Part shown: in pieces, positions 1-11,091 of the stretch
How positions within the stretch are numbered: position 1 is the stretch's first letter
Layout: each line of letters opens with the position of its first letter
Source of the DNA: Ophiura sarsii
Taxonomy: Eukaryota; Echinodermata; Ophiuroidea; Amphilepidida; Ophiuridae
Length of the DNA: 64,000 nt
NCBI GenBank assembly: GCA_035610835.1
Contig: CM069447.1
Location: forward strand, 62,069,048-62,133,047
Direction of reading: 5' to 3'
Program-made: the position numbers and the translations under genes
Notes under the pieces: generated by a model
The model's database searches: none
Seen by the model: only the letters and a program-made list of their open reading frames with translations
Told to the model about the DNA's origin: nothing

Positions 1-1089
1 TGTACAAAATCACTGCCCAGGTGAGCGTTACCAGGTTAGCCGAGTGATTAGGGACGCGGCGCGGTGATCAGAGGTTCTGGGGGTGAATTCCAAGGGGTTT
101 CACAGCGATTATTTGGTTTAAAATCATACTTTGTCCCCTTCCCCCAGTTTCCACACCGTACGAACATAGCATGGCTGGTTAGGGCTAATACATGTATTTT
201 GTTTTTAATAGGGCAGCTGGCAGCCTGTAGTACAAACCTTCAGATAGTGGTAGGATCTTGGATTTGCATATGTGGGAATAAGTAAATAACAGGGCAGTGT
301 AGTTGATTAGTTTGGCAAATTAAGATGAAAATATCATTTAATACATACATTTTTCAACATAAAACATTATTTAAAAAAAAAAAATCTCAAAAAAAATCTC
401 AAAAAAAAAAAGGCATGGGGTTTTGAGATTTATGGGTCGGTCGTGTTTGGGCAAACAACCCCTTTTTTTATAGGCCTAATGGCTGCGCCCTTGGTTTTGT
501 ACCTCGAATAAGAATATGCAAATGTTGTAATTCGTGCTCACCAACTACTGGACAGGTGTTCGTGTTAACCCAACGTAATACGCGAAATAACACGAATGGG
601 GTATTTTAATGTTACAGGTTATCAGGAACACAAAATTAAATTCAAGCAGCTGTAATGAATCCTCCTTTTCAATTTATATAAACAAAAATATAACCTTTCA
701 CCATTGAACATCTTAGTTATACATAAATTGATATTATTTGAACAGTTTTCTAATGAAAAATTATAACCATGGAGAATCGAGAATTCGCACCAGTGCGTGT
801 GAACTATTTCGATACTAATTATAAGAAAGAAAAAAAGAAAAACACCACCTATTAATTGTACCTGGAACCTACGGGCACGCTTTTTAACCTTGGCCTGTTA
901 TGACAAACCGCGTTCAAATTCACCAATATTGTCAATGCTCAAAACATAAAGTTAATTGCTCGTTGGAAAAGTAGATCATCGTGTGAATTCAAGAACGTCG
1001 TAGGCCTATGTGACCAAAGGTTGCATCAATGTAATCCCAGCATGCAGTAGATAGGTATTCAATTATATGTACTGTGATGATGGAGACAG
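1..1089. other. No gene seen; A-rich stretch
   Basis: No open frame here resembles a protein I recognise; the longest is 73 codons with no family signature. A-rich tracts lie near 369-414. The sequence is AT-rich and reads as intergenic or intronic DNA. Confidence 0.6.
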
Positions 1090-1301
1090 TTCAACACCTG
1101 ATTTGCATTGAAATGTACAGAAACAACATGGTCCATTAGAGGAACTAATCATGGAGACTTTTCAACTTTGGTGGTATCATTGTATTGAGAAATAGAATCT
1201 CAATTCATGTATTGACATTGATACAGATATGAAAAGTCTCCATTAGTTCTTCTAATGGACCATGATATTTCGGTGCATTTCAATGGAATTCAGGTGTCGA
1301 A
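1090..1301. mobile_element. Short foldback element (MITE-like)
   Basis: The two halves are inverted copies. The left arm carries CATGGTCCATTAGAGGAAC and the right arm its complement with few changes; pairing continues outwards to CAACACCTG at 1091 and its complement CAGGTGTCG at 1291. About 85 bp at each end pair around a short centre. There is no coding capacity. This is the form of a miniature inverted-repeat transposable element. I could not find a clean target duplication, so the family is open. Confidence 0.65.
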
Positions 1302-2293
1302 GTATCTCAGTGCACTGTGTTTTTCTACTACATTACATTGAAGCAATCTTTGGGATGTGACACTGATTTTCGGACAAATTGAGTTATTATTATTTGATGA
1401 AAATATAGGTAAATTCACATATTTTATACCATTTTACGGACCAGTCTTGAAATTAGAATTAATTAATTTTGAATTAAATAATTAAGCTTCTTAAAAACAA
1501 TAATTAAGTTATACAAATTGAACACTAAATGCTTCTCCTGTAAAATGACCAAAATGTAACTTACTTCAAAGTTCCACGCGTCGTAATATATGATATTTAG
1601 AAAAACCCCACCATATTTCAAACATCTAAGCATAGCTACTTAAACGCATTCATTCTTCATAATAACACCTCGAAAAGGTCGTCATAATATTAAACGCACT
1701 AAGAAAAGGTCATTATAACCCTGTTTGTTTTCTTTTTGAATGTCGTAATTGCGCTCATCTTATTATAGGCACGGGTCCGTCTAGACTAATTTCTTATTCC
1801 ATTTCACTGTAAGGTAAATTATATTATTCAAACTTATCCAAAGTATACATTCGTTACATGACCGGTTAGCCTGACTTTATTGCCAATTAACGAGCAGAGC
1901 TGCTTGTAGTCAACTTCGTATACCGTGTTTAATGTCACTGTCACACTATCGAGAAACACCCTCTGATACTCAAGGGCGTATCTAGGACTGTTTTGATGGG
2001 GGGGGGGGGGGGGATTTGTATTTTGTATTTTGTTGGGGTCCAGCATTCTGAAACAGGAATTTTGACTTTTTAGCCTACAAGATGTGCACATTCAAATTTA
2101 TCGGATATACCACAGTGCGCAGGCCAGATAGTGTTGTTCATAGAGTGACAAGCCTTACAAGGAAAAAGGAAAAAGATGTAGGGAGAAGACTAAGCTGGTT
2201 GTGGCAATTAACGACATAACAAATCTAACACTATTGGTTTGGATTTCACTGCGTCTTGATGGAACAACTCGATAATAGATAGCGAGCAATTGT
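1302..2293. other. No gene seen; G16 tract
   Basis: AT-rich sequence without a credible gene. A run of 16 G lies at 1998-2013, just downstream of AAGGGCGTATCTAG at about 1972, a terminus-like word of the kind seen at the ends of marine-invertebrate DNA transposons. The matching other end was not found. Confidence 0.45.
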
Positions 2294-2357
2294 GAGTTTT
2301 TTATCGAGACTGATTTGCATATTTAAAAATATGCAAATCAGTCTCGATCAAAAACTC
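2294..2357. repeat. Near-perfect 31-bp-arm palindrome
   Basis: Arms 2294-2324 and 2327-2357 are reverse complements at 30 of 31 positions around a 2-nt loop. Each arm contains the octamer ATTTGCAT or its complement ATGCAAAT, the POU/Oct recognition word. The palindrome sits 31 bp before the 32-bp minisatellite. Confidence 0.85.
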
Positions 2358-2388
2358 ATCAAGTCTCGATACGGTCTCGCTAATGTTA

Positions 2389-2868
2389 ACAAATCATAAC
2401 TACTTATTTGAGGTGATATGACAAATCATAACTACTTATCTGAGGTGATATGACAAATCATAACTACTTATCTGAGGTGATATGACAAATCATAACTACT
2501 TATCTGAGGTGATATGACAAATCATAACTACTTATCTGAGGTGATATGACAAATCATAGCTACTTATCTGAGGTGATATGACAAATCATAGCTACTTATC
2601 TGAGGTGATATGACAAATCATAACTACTTATTTGAGGTGATATGACAAATCATAACTACTTATCTGAGGTGATATGACAAATCATAACTACTTATTTGAG
2701 GTGATATGACAAATCATAACTACTTATTTGAGGTGATATGACAAATCATAACTACTTATTTGAGGTGATATGACAAATCATAACTACTTATTTGAGGTAA
2801 TATGACAAATCATAACTACTTATTTGAGGTGATATGACAAATCATAACTACTTATTAGAGGTGATATG
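2389..2868. repeat. Minisatellite, 15 x 32 bp
   Basis: Exactly 480 bp made of 15 head-to-tail 32-bp units that begin ACAAATCATAACTACTTAT and end GAGGTGATATG. Units differ by one or two substitutions (TCTGAGG versus TTTGAGG, ATAAC versus ATAGC). There are no indels between units, so the array is young or homogenised. No spacers separate the units, so this is not a CRISPR array. Confidence 0.95.
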
Positions 2869-4436
2869 ACCTTTTAAAGGAAACACGCCATCTACATTCT
2901 TTAGCTAAATATCTAAGATTAAATATAATGGTCAAACAACCTTTGCTCAATTATGACACTTACAAACAGCTCTGTGGATGCGATAAATGATATTTTTCAA
3001 ATCGAATACAAATCGACCGAACTTAATAGTTTTCTGCATCTTTGTCAATTTGACTTGTCAAATAAAGTCCTTGAAGAATGATGGCGACTTAAGGTCCGTT
3101 TGACGTCGGGCGATGCGAAACGTAAGAGTGTTGTAACTAAATTCACGTCATAAAAGGAGTATGAAACGGACCCAAAGAAGATTTTAAAGACACCACCATA
3201 ATGCATTGCGTTTTTGCAGAATGCCCTAATTCTGGTCTCCAATTCATAGGGTCAAAAAAATTCGCACGGTCAAAAAAAATCGCACAGTACATGTACTATA
3301 TGTACAATTTTGCCTTATATTTGACTATTTGGGCTGAATATGCCCACACATAACCTGTACCCCGCACGCAATCTCGGTCTTTTATCATTTTTTTCCCGAT
3401 TTTCTTTTTTTTCCCCTTATTTTTTAATTTTTTAGAGGGGTGGGGGCGGGGGGCACAAATGGGTTTGGGGGGCGGGGGCACAAATGGTTTTTTCCCGTCA
3501 GGGGGGCATTCCCCCCCCCCCCCCCCCCCCTGAGCTACGCCACTGGGTGTTGGCTACAATCACCTGTTAAGCGTGGCGAGCAAAGCGAGCGGAAGAGAGC
3601 GCCTATATAACGGCATGGGGCGAACATTATGAATAGTGGGTGTTCTCTACTGGGGCATTTGTAAGCTATTTCACAATTCATAAAATTCGTAATTTGGTTT
3701 TCAGATTAAATTTTAGATTTTCACACCCCCTCTCGTCCTTTTTCTCTCTCTATCATATGGCCACGATATGCCGACGACCTTCAGTTTACAGACGCCGCTT
3801 TTACTAGGGGAGGGGGCATTATGGGCAACAGCACTGACAATCTGACAAGTGCTCTATCTAGTGCTCAAAATGGGACCTGTGTTCATGCGCTGTTTGCTCA
3901 AATTGACCTATTAATTAACTAGTACACAATAACTAGTTGCGTGCCTTGCAAAGTCAGCACATATTGCTTTGTGTATATTTTTATGATTAAATATAATATA
4001 CCAACTAGCCCTAAGGCGACGAGAAAAAACACCGTTTTACAGGCCCGACTGACCCGTTTTTTTCGAATTACCCCAATAACTTACTTCTATAAATTCTTTA
4101 TTAGACGATAGACTTCGATCTGTCATATACATTCCTTTTTGAAATGTGATAAATGCGTCCCGATTTCCCTACATTCTTTATTAGAAGAACGAGTTCATTT
4201 CGATTCTTCGGTTTTTCCCATATTCCTTTTTCAAAATGTAATTATAAATGAGTCCTGATTTCCTGCTATTTGCAAAATCTAATCATTCTAGTTGGGTAAT
4301 ATATAAAAAGTAATATATTTGTAACTGATGATGTACTAAGAAGCGTGTCTTTCATTTATTGCACTGCAAACGCGTTCTTGCAATAGCCGTATAATATAAG
4401 AAACATGAAAAAGCAACTCATCAGCCCATTGCAGTG
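2869..4436. other. No gene seen; orphan hAT-like terminus
   Basis: No recognisable coding sequence. A C20 tract at 3511-3530 is followed by GCTACGCCACTG (3534-3545), the complement of the CAGTGGCGTAGC end typical of hAT-type elements and close to the ends of the element at 25034-25505. Its partner end was not found, so it may be a truncated copy. Confidence 0.4.
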
Positions 4437-5640
4437 CTTAGGGACTTTCCGAAATATGATTAAAACCATAGGTTGTGGTTGAAATGACCGTAAAATGGCG
4501 CATATTGCTAATTTGGGACATTGGTGGTTTGGATTTGCGATCAATATTATCATTTAAAGAATGCTTCAACTTAAATCATTATCACGGGTATTTATTTGGT
4601 AGAGTTATTAGTTTATGAATTTGCAAATAACGAAGTATATACATCATTTCTTATTTTATCTAAAGACACTCGTCTACTTGTAGGACCCGAACGCCGTAAT
4701 ATTTGCGAAATCAAAGGTACTCGCTGGCAACAGAAATCTGTGTAATGGCTAAAAATAAAAATGCAGTTTTGCCTTTTTTTCTGAAATGTATTGGAGTTAT
4801 TGATTATTATGACAAATGGTGGTATGTTTTAAAAACATTTTGGCGTAAAATGTATTACGTCACAGGCGTGTTTTAATAACGTTTCATCTCGACAAAGTGC
4901 TACGTCATTTGTTGGGGTAAGTGGTCCGAAGGGGTGTGGGGCAACTGGACCGCCTGCAAAAACTTAATCAAAATTGTAAAATTCATTTTGAAAATGAGTT
5001 GTTAGTGTCAATAAAACATGACTCGGTATTGAAATGTGAATAGAATATGAAATAATTCACATTCTTTCAAGTTCTTAGACATTTTGGGGCATTTCGGGTC
5101 TAATACCACTATTTCTGATATTGAAGGATTACAATATGACATGAAATTGCTTTAGAATGGTTTAAAACCTCGGTATTATGAATTACATCTTTATTATATT
5201 TTGAATGGTGTCTGTAAAGGTATTTGCTATGACGAAATATCATGATTTATGTATTTTATCCACTGCTTTTTGTGTATATCAACCGTTGGGTCATCATTGT
5301 CATATTGACTAACTTCCCCTGTAACATGAAAAGCTGGCTAAATATCAAGATGGTTTATTATAAGTACTAAATGATGATTATATGAAGTAATAAAATCATT
5401 AAAGAAAGGGGTATATATTATAGATAAATGTATGGGCTTCTGAATATCACAACCATGTAACCATTTAACTAGGTTCATACCGTTTTATCTATAATAAACG
5501 TGCAGTCGAAAATTGCGCTTGCTTTGTACACCATTAGTATTACTGCTTTTTACACGTTAATCACGAAAACTGTATAAAACATGGGTTTCATGAGACCTGT
5601 ATCATTTTTACACGTTAAATAATATGGAAATGAGTTTGTA
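4437..5640 (+). mobile_element. Fragment of the TA-inserting 1.85-kb element
   Basis: This block is a direct-orientation copy of about 41119-42310, most of the interior of the element at 40755-42606. Matching starts at CTTAGGGACTTTCCG and ends at AATATGGAAATGAGTTTGTA, with scattered substitutions and small indels. The element's terminal inverted repeats are absent here, so the copy is truncated at both ends. It keeps the internal words GTAAGTGGTCCGAAG and GGGGCAACTGGACC near 4916-4955. It contains no long open frame. Confidence 0.85.
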
Positions 5641-5817
5641 AGGGACCGTTCATAATTTCTACCGGGGGGGGGGGGGGGGGGGGGCGGCACCAAACAGGGG
5701 TGGGTCATAACTTTTTCAAGAAATCAAAAGGTGGGTTACAACTTTTTTTAGGAAATTAAAGGGGGGTCATAACGTTTTTGTACTAATATTTCAAACCATA
5801 ATTTGTTAGTACAAATA
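5641..5817. repeat. G21 tract and imperfect repeats
   Basis: A run of 21 G at 5664-5684 follows CCGTTCATAATTTCTACC. It is followed by three loose repeats of GTGGGTCATAAC/GGGGGGTCATAACG. It looks like the edge of another dispersed element that runs into the 101-bp array. Confidence 0.5.
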
Positions 5818-7105
5818 TGGCTATATTTCTCGTGCTATGCGCGCATGTGCCCACAAAATAGATTTTCGGTGTTTTAGAGCAGGTTTAAAGCAAAAATAGA
5901 CCTCAATCATGGGAAATATGGCTATTTGTCACGCGCTAAGCACGCATGTACCCACAAAATAGATTTTCAGTGTTTTAAAGCATTTTTAAAGCCAAAATAG
6001 ACCTTAATCATAGGAAATATGGCTATTTTTCTAGCGCTAGGCGCGCATGTGCCCACAAAATAGATTTTCGGTGTTTTAGAGCACGTTTAAAGCTAAAATA
6101 GACCTCAATCAAGGGAAATATTGCTATTTTTCTCGCCCTATCGCGCATGTACCCACAAAATAGATTTTCGGTGTTTTAAAGCATGTTTAAAGCCAGAATA
6201 GACCTCATTCATGGGAAATATGCCTATTTCTCTTGTGTTATGCGGGCATGTGCCCACAAAATAGATTTTCGGTGTTTTAAAGCACGTTTAAAGCCAAAAT
6301 AGACCTCAATCATGTGAAATATGGCTCTTTTGATGTGCCCACAAAATATATTTTCGGTGATTTAAAGCATGTTTAAGGAGAGGAGGGGACTTAAGGAAGT
6401 TAATTTTGGAATTTTGTGAGTGCTGTAATTATTGAACTATTAATCAAATGCATATAGAAGTATACATTTTTGGATGGGATTTGAGTCAGAGAATCCATTG
6501 TTGGCATCATTTTTGACCAAAAATGTTGTTTTTTGAGAAAATCACAAACAAATCACTTTTTTAACCATTTTTTTGGGACAAGCTAACAACATTATTTTAC
6601 AGTAAAAAATGCCAACATTTGCTTGATTATACTATTAAGACACTATTCTAGGGATGATTTTCTCATTTTTTCTTAAGGCATATTTTTTCAATTTTTTGGC
6701 ACTTTCTGGTTAAAATTTCAAAAAATACAAGTTTAGGTGAAAAAATGAGAGAATCGTCCCTAGATTAGTGACATAATATTAGAATCAAGCAATTTTGGGC
6801 ATTTTTTACTCAAAAATAATTTAGTTAGCTTGTTCCAAAATAAATTGAGTAAAAAAAAGTGGATTTTGTGATTTTCTCAAAAATTCAACATTTTGGGTCA
6901 AAATTAACACCAAATTGGGATTCTCTGATCCATTTCCATTCCAAAAATGTATACTTTTGTATTCATTTGATTAATATTCAATAATAACAGCACTCACAAA
7001 AATCAAAAAAATCAAATCAAAAATTCCCCCCTTAAAGCCAAAATAGACCTCAATCATGGGCATGTGGCCACAAAATAGATTTTCGGTGTTTTAAAGCATG
7101 TTTGA
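5818..7105. repeat. 101-bp tandem array split by an insertion
   Basis: The word CCCACAAAATAGATTTTC recurs at 5850, 5951, 6052, 6152 and 6252, then as a variant at 6338, giving a unit of about 100-101 bp. Each unit also carries GCGCGCATGTGCCC and AAAATAGACCTCAATCATGG. The array stops at 6376 and resumes at 7032 in the same register, so 6377-7031 is an insertion inside a unit. Confidence 0.9.
6377..7031. mobile_element. Foldback element with TTAA target duplication
   Basis: The left and right halves, roughly 330 bp each, are inverted copies of each other (for example GAGAAAATCACAAA on the left and its complement on the right). The element is flanked by TTAA at 6373-6376 and 7032-7035. Neighbouring units of the host array read CATGTTTAAAGCC across the same point, giving a direct empty site with a single TTAA. 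TTAA duplication is the hallmark of piggyBac and Kolobok-type transposases; which one moved this element is inference. There is no coding sequence. Confidence 0.88.
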
Positions 7106-7381
7106 ATAAAAGTTACCTGCACAACAGCAATATTTCCTTGATTTTTTTTTTCCTCTTAAAATTGTAAAAATGGCTGAATATCACAATTTTACATGCACAC
7201 ACAGGCAAATGTTTGCATGCACAGAGCCAAAGTTACATACACTGTGTCCATGCTGACAACATGCCCACACATACACTGTCTGAAATTATACACTTTACTT
7301 TACATTTATTGTTGTATATATATATATATTTTTTTTTTTTGTGTGTATATTTTTAAGAATAGTATTCTCAAATATTCATAA

Positions 7382-7417
7382 CTAGCGGGAACCCGCGCTT
7401 CGCGCGGGCCCCGCTAG
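7382..7417. repeat. GC-rich palindrome, possible Helitron 3' end
   Basis: CTAGCGGG pairs with CCCGCTAG, and inside that CCCGCGC pairs with GCGCGGG around TTC. On the minus strand the hairpin is followed after a few nucleotides by CTAG and then T, which matches the 3' end of a Helitron (hairpin, CTRR, host T). The match is suggestive only, because the palindrome also reads as a self-standing hairpin and I see no 5' TC end. A C15 tract follows at 7425-7439. Confidence 0.4.
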
Positions 7418-7703
7418 TAGTGAGCCCCCCCCCCCCCCCACTTGAGCGGTTTGTAGGGGGTGTGTTGGTGTGTTTTTTGTACACGATCCCAAAATGTCAT
7501 GTATCGTCATTTTTATGCCGCCCTCACCCCGCTCAACGAACGTGATTATTGTTATGACCACTCCCATGCTCAGGCTTATCTAGTAATGGTAAAATTCGGA
7601 ATATTGGGGGGAAAGTTGATGCGGAAGGGAAAATTAAAAATAAGGGTAGACAAAAATGTAGACAAAATATAAAGATTTGTTTGGACTAAAATTTAGTTTT
7701 GAC

Positions 7704-7877
7704 CCCCCCCCCCCCTTATAATGGTATTTATTTCATGACCCCCCTATTTTCCGTGTAAAAACACGACACCTCCATCCAATGATATTTGGTACCTCTACCC
7801 TGGCCCTCTCACCGAAGAAAATGACAGCCCCCTAACATAATCCATAACATACCATGTGCCATTAATAATCCAGGTAC
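7704..7877. repeat. Direct repeat, copy 1
   Basis: This block is repeated at 8316-8518: a C tract, a stretch ending CATGACCCC, GTAAAAACACGACAC, AATGATATTTGGTACCTCT, GACAGCCCCCTAACATAATCC, and a terminal CCATTAATAATCCAGGTA. It is a local duplication of about 180-200 bp with a roughly 610-bp offset. Between the copies, 8060-8130 contains two 40-bp units built on CCCATTTGGG and TAGCAAGCAATA. Confidence 0.75.
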
Positions 7878-8315
7878 TTGATCATGGGGATGGGGGGGGG
7901 GGGGGGGGGGGGTAGCCTAATACAGAACAAATAATGACCCAAACAATTGTGTTTGCCGCCCCCGGGGATGGCCATGTTAAGCCGGAGTCCAGGTAGGTGA
8001 TCGGGCATCTCGCTGGGCTGGGGTTGCGCTCTCAACGTGGTGGGGCTCAAAAATAACCCGTACCCATTTGGGTTGGGGTGCATAGCAAGCAATAGCCCGT
8101 GCCCATTTGGGATGGGTGTATAGCAAGCAATAAAGCTATAACGGGGGAGGACACTGGACAAATAATGACACAATGATGTGTGCTGATGTCCAGGTGAGCG
8201 TGCATAATGCTATAGGGGTCGCGCTCCCAAAAATAACTTTTTGAGGTCTATGTTGGATTTAGAATCGGGTTAAGCATCTTTAGGCCTATAGCCTCCTTAT
8301 TTATATATCTTGTTT

Positions 8316-8518
8316 TGACCCCCCCCACCCCCCCGCCCACCACCCCTATTTACAATGGTATTAATTTTATGACCCCTTGCCATATTTTTCTTGTAAAAAC
8401 ACGACACAACCAATGATATTTGGTACCTCTGAGGCTCTGACCTCTTACCGAAGAAAACGACAGCCCCCTAACATAATCCAGATAATATTTACCATGTGCC
8501 ATTAATAATCCAGGTAGC
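8316..8518. repeat. Direct repeat, copy 2
   Basis: Second copy of 7704-7877, slightly longer, with small indels (extra AGATAATATTTA before CCATGTGCC). Both copies begin in a C-rich tract, which may have promoted the duplication. Confidence 0.75.
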
Positions 8519-8700
8519 CTACTATTATACTTCATGTACCATTCCTTGGTGCCCTTAGCATGCTTAGCTTGATTATTCATGTTTGACTTATATATATCAG
8601 GAATCATGACTATCATGGACTAATACATATTTCTTGTCTTGTCTTGTGATCGTGACTGTATTTTCTGCGAAGAAACATCCCAGAACTTTACTAAATCATA

Positions 8701-8914
8701 CTGTAAAAGCCAATATTTTCGCGTAAAGATATTTTCGCGCATTTAGATATCATAGAGTATAGACATTTCGCGAATTGTTTTTTTCGCGGGCGACCTTCTG
8801 GATGCACTGCATGAATGTTGAAAACAATACGTTCGCGTGTTTCATTTTCGCGTGTAAATTATTTTGCACGAAAAAGCGCGAAAATAAAACCACCGCGAAA
8901 ATTTCTGCTTTTAG
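8701..8914. mobile_element. TA-flanked MITE with TTTTCGCG ends
   Basis: The left end CTGTAAAAGCCAATATTTTCGCG-like sequence pairs with the right end, which on the minus strand reads CTAAAAGCAGAAATTTTCGC. TA lies immediately outside each end (8699-8700 and 8915-8916). The interior is rich in CGCG words (TTTTCGCG, TTCGCGAA, AAAAGCGCGAAAA). It is 214 bp long and non-coding. TA duplication suggests a Tc1/mariner-type mobiliser; family assignment is inference. Confidence 0.7.
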
Positions 8915-9436
8915 TAATGGAAATCAGCTTCCAATTTAATGAACTTCTTAACATAATTTGCTTCGATTTCCATAAAACATTCCCGATTAGTATTCTGTTG
9001 CGATCGTAGAGGATAGCGTTTATTCAAAACAATATGTAGCAAACAACAACAAAAAGAGGAAAAAAGGTCTTATCACTTCAAATGAGTATTTATGGGGGCG
9101 ATGTGTTATAATTACATGACAATTTAAAGTGACTTATATTGGCATTTGGCGCGATTTGCGATGAGATCACAGCACTGGCAGGTCAGTTTAGTCAGGTCAG
9201 TTGTTTAATGAAAAATGAAATTATAAATAAGCTATATCAGCTCAACCGTTTCCGACAATGAGGTAGCAACACCTTTAATTAGTGGTTATTAGAGTATTAG
9301 GTCAAGTTATATTTAATCGCAAATGAATTCCAAACAATTTCAATCACCTACTTTGACAGATTGCCGTGAAAAATTAAATTTGGAAGAAAACAATTTGTTT
9401 CAATAGATAAAAGTACGTAGGAACCCTGAAGTGTAA

Positions 9437-9674
9437 TGATTTATATGGAATCTACTACCCCAGCAAGTCGTGGACTCTCCATCACTAGACGTCTTCAAGA
9501 CCCGGGTCTGCGACGTCCAGTCTTTCACCTAGTCATCGCCCCACAACAATATTTTTTAACTTGTATATATACTATTTTTATACCTGTGGAGTTTTATGTC
9601 TACTCCGAACCTGAATGCACCTCAACACATGTGCGAGTATACTCTTTTACAGAGGTTTCTGCACAGTATAGGAA

Positions 9675-9708
<34 letters not shown>

Positions 9709-9715
9709 GTTGAAT
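9437..9715 (+). mobile_element. 5'-truncated LINE: reverse transcriptase C-terminus and 3' tail
   Basis: From 9446 one frame reads WNLLPQQVVDSPSLDVFK and continues to a stop at 9530-9532. A WNxLP...V..S.SLxxFK signature close to the stop is typical of the C-terminal end of the reverse transcriptase polyprotein of non-LTR retrotransposons of the CR1/Jockey kind. An in-frame stop lies just upstream, at 9437-9439, so only about 30 codons remain. After the stop comes a short 3' UTR and a (GAT)n tract at about 9676-9710, the sort of simple-repeat tail with which such elements end. 5' truncation is the normal outcome of target-primed reverse transcription. The ATG-initiated frame through this region, which ends in poly-methionine, is a different frame and not the LINE product. 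Confidence 0.75.
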
Positions 9716-10461
9716 GATAGACATTTGGTTGAAACAATTCATCTGATGAGTGATGCTGATAATTTCGATGCGATCTACATCGAAATGACCAAATCGTGAC
9801 ATTTTACATGATAGACGGCGAGTTAAAGTAAACGGTTTCAGGTGGTAGTTAGTATATGACTAAGTATTACGTAGGTGCAAAATAAAAATACCGATTTCCA
9901 GAACAATGAGTGACTACTATAGCAGTGTGACTAGCATAGCCTCCTTATCTCTCAGTGTCTTTTTTAAATAAGTGATAGTACTACTCGTTAGTTGTCAGTG
10001 TAAAAATAGTTATTTGGAGCCATTTGTAATATATTAAGGTCCTAAAATATAAACATTGGATACACAACAAGATTCATGTTATATTTTCCTACACAACCGG
10101 GAGGGGGCACTTAGGGGATATGACTATGAGGTCAGGGGGCTGTGCCGCCAAATAGGGTCCCATTTTCACCCGTCTGCTAAATGAATGACCTCTTTAAAAA
10201 AAACATTGTTGGTAAATGTATGGGTCTAATATCCTTAAATTTGCTGTTTTGCAGAGACATTTTAACAAAATCTGGCAAATGTGTAGGACAATAATTATGT
10301 CCATGCCCCCACCCCGAAAATTAGTAAATGTTTGGGTCAATTTTCATTTTGCTGGCGGAACAGCCCTACCAAAAAAGAATCTAAGTGCCCCCTCCTCCCA
10401 TATACAACTTGGTAATGTAAAATAGTTAATTCATAGGTCAATATATATGTATATCTACAAT

Positions 10462-10948
10462 GGGCCGTATTCTCGTACGTATTGAAACGCGGTTTTAAGC
10501 TAAACACCCTTTTAACTTTGACTTAAAATAAATATAAATACAATAAATAAAGGTCTACATTTTATTGTCGTCGCAGCCAACCGGCTGAATTGTAACAACA
10601 TTACAAATCAAATACATTATTAAACAATGCATCAACGTCCAGGCAGCAGCTAAATCAGCGCGAAGTTGCGACATAAACCAACATGAACAAACATACATAA
10701 CCCCTATATAGTAACCTCCTAGGCGATATCTATTGTGACCCTTTTGTGCCACCATAAATTGAATATCTGTATATTACGATATTACAATTAAATGAACGCA
10801 CGACCACTCTGTGGACGAGATTTGCGGAGTTTAAAATCGGGTTTTCTTAAACACGTCGTTTAAAAGATAAACTCGCGTTTGATTTAGACACGAGTTTAGT
10901 TAGACACGGATTTAAGCTAAAACCGTGTTTAGTACGAGAATACGGCCT
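10462..10948. mobile_element. 485-bp MITE with GGCCGTATTCTCGTAC ends
   Basis: Both termini carry GGCCGTATTCTCGTAC in inverted orientation, extending inwards into AACGCGGTTTTAAGCTAAA-type sequence. Two right-half copies of the same family occur at 38504-38623 and 38752-38872. A 3-bp AAT may flank the element if the last base has mutated. A 3-bp duplication and GGCC-type ends would fit the PIF/Harbinger group, but this is inference. It is non-coding. Confidence 0.75.
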
Positions 10949-11091
10949 AATATGTCTTGTGTAATATTTCTTAAATAAAATTCAATTTTTTCTCGTTTAA
11001 AATTAACTATTTGACTAAAAATAAAGCCATTAAAATGATTAAGCAGCGCTGTCTTGTCAGTCAGAGTCAGACATATACACTCATCCATAAA

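Noticed and set aside
2389..2868. CRISPR array
   Set aside because: The 32-bp units are contiguous with no spacers, and the window is eukaryotic.
7382..7417. Confident Helitron call
   Set aside because: Hairpin plus CTAG-T fits, but the motif is self-symmetric and no 5' TC end or helicase was found.
9436..9717. 93-codon frame ending in poly-methionine
   Set aside because: It is the wrong frame across the LINE tail; the methionines come from the (GAT)n tract.
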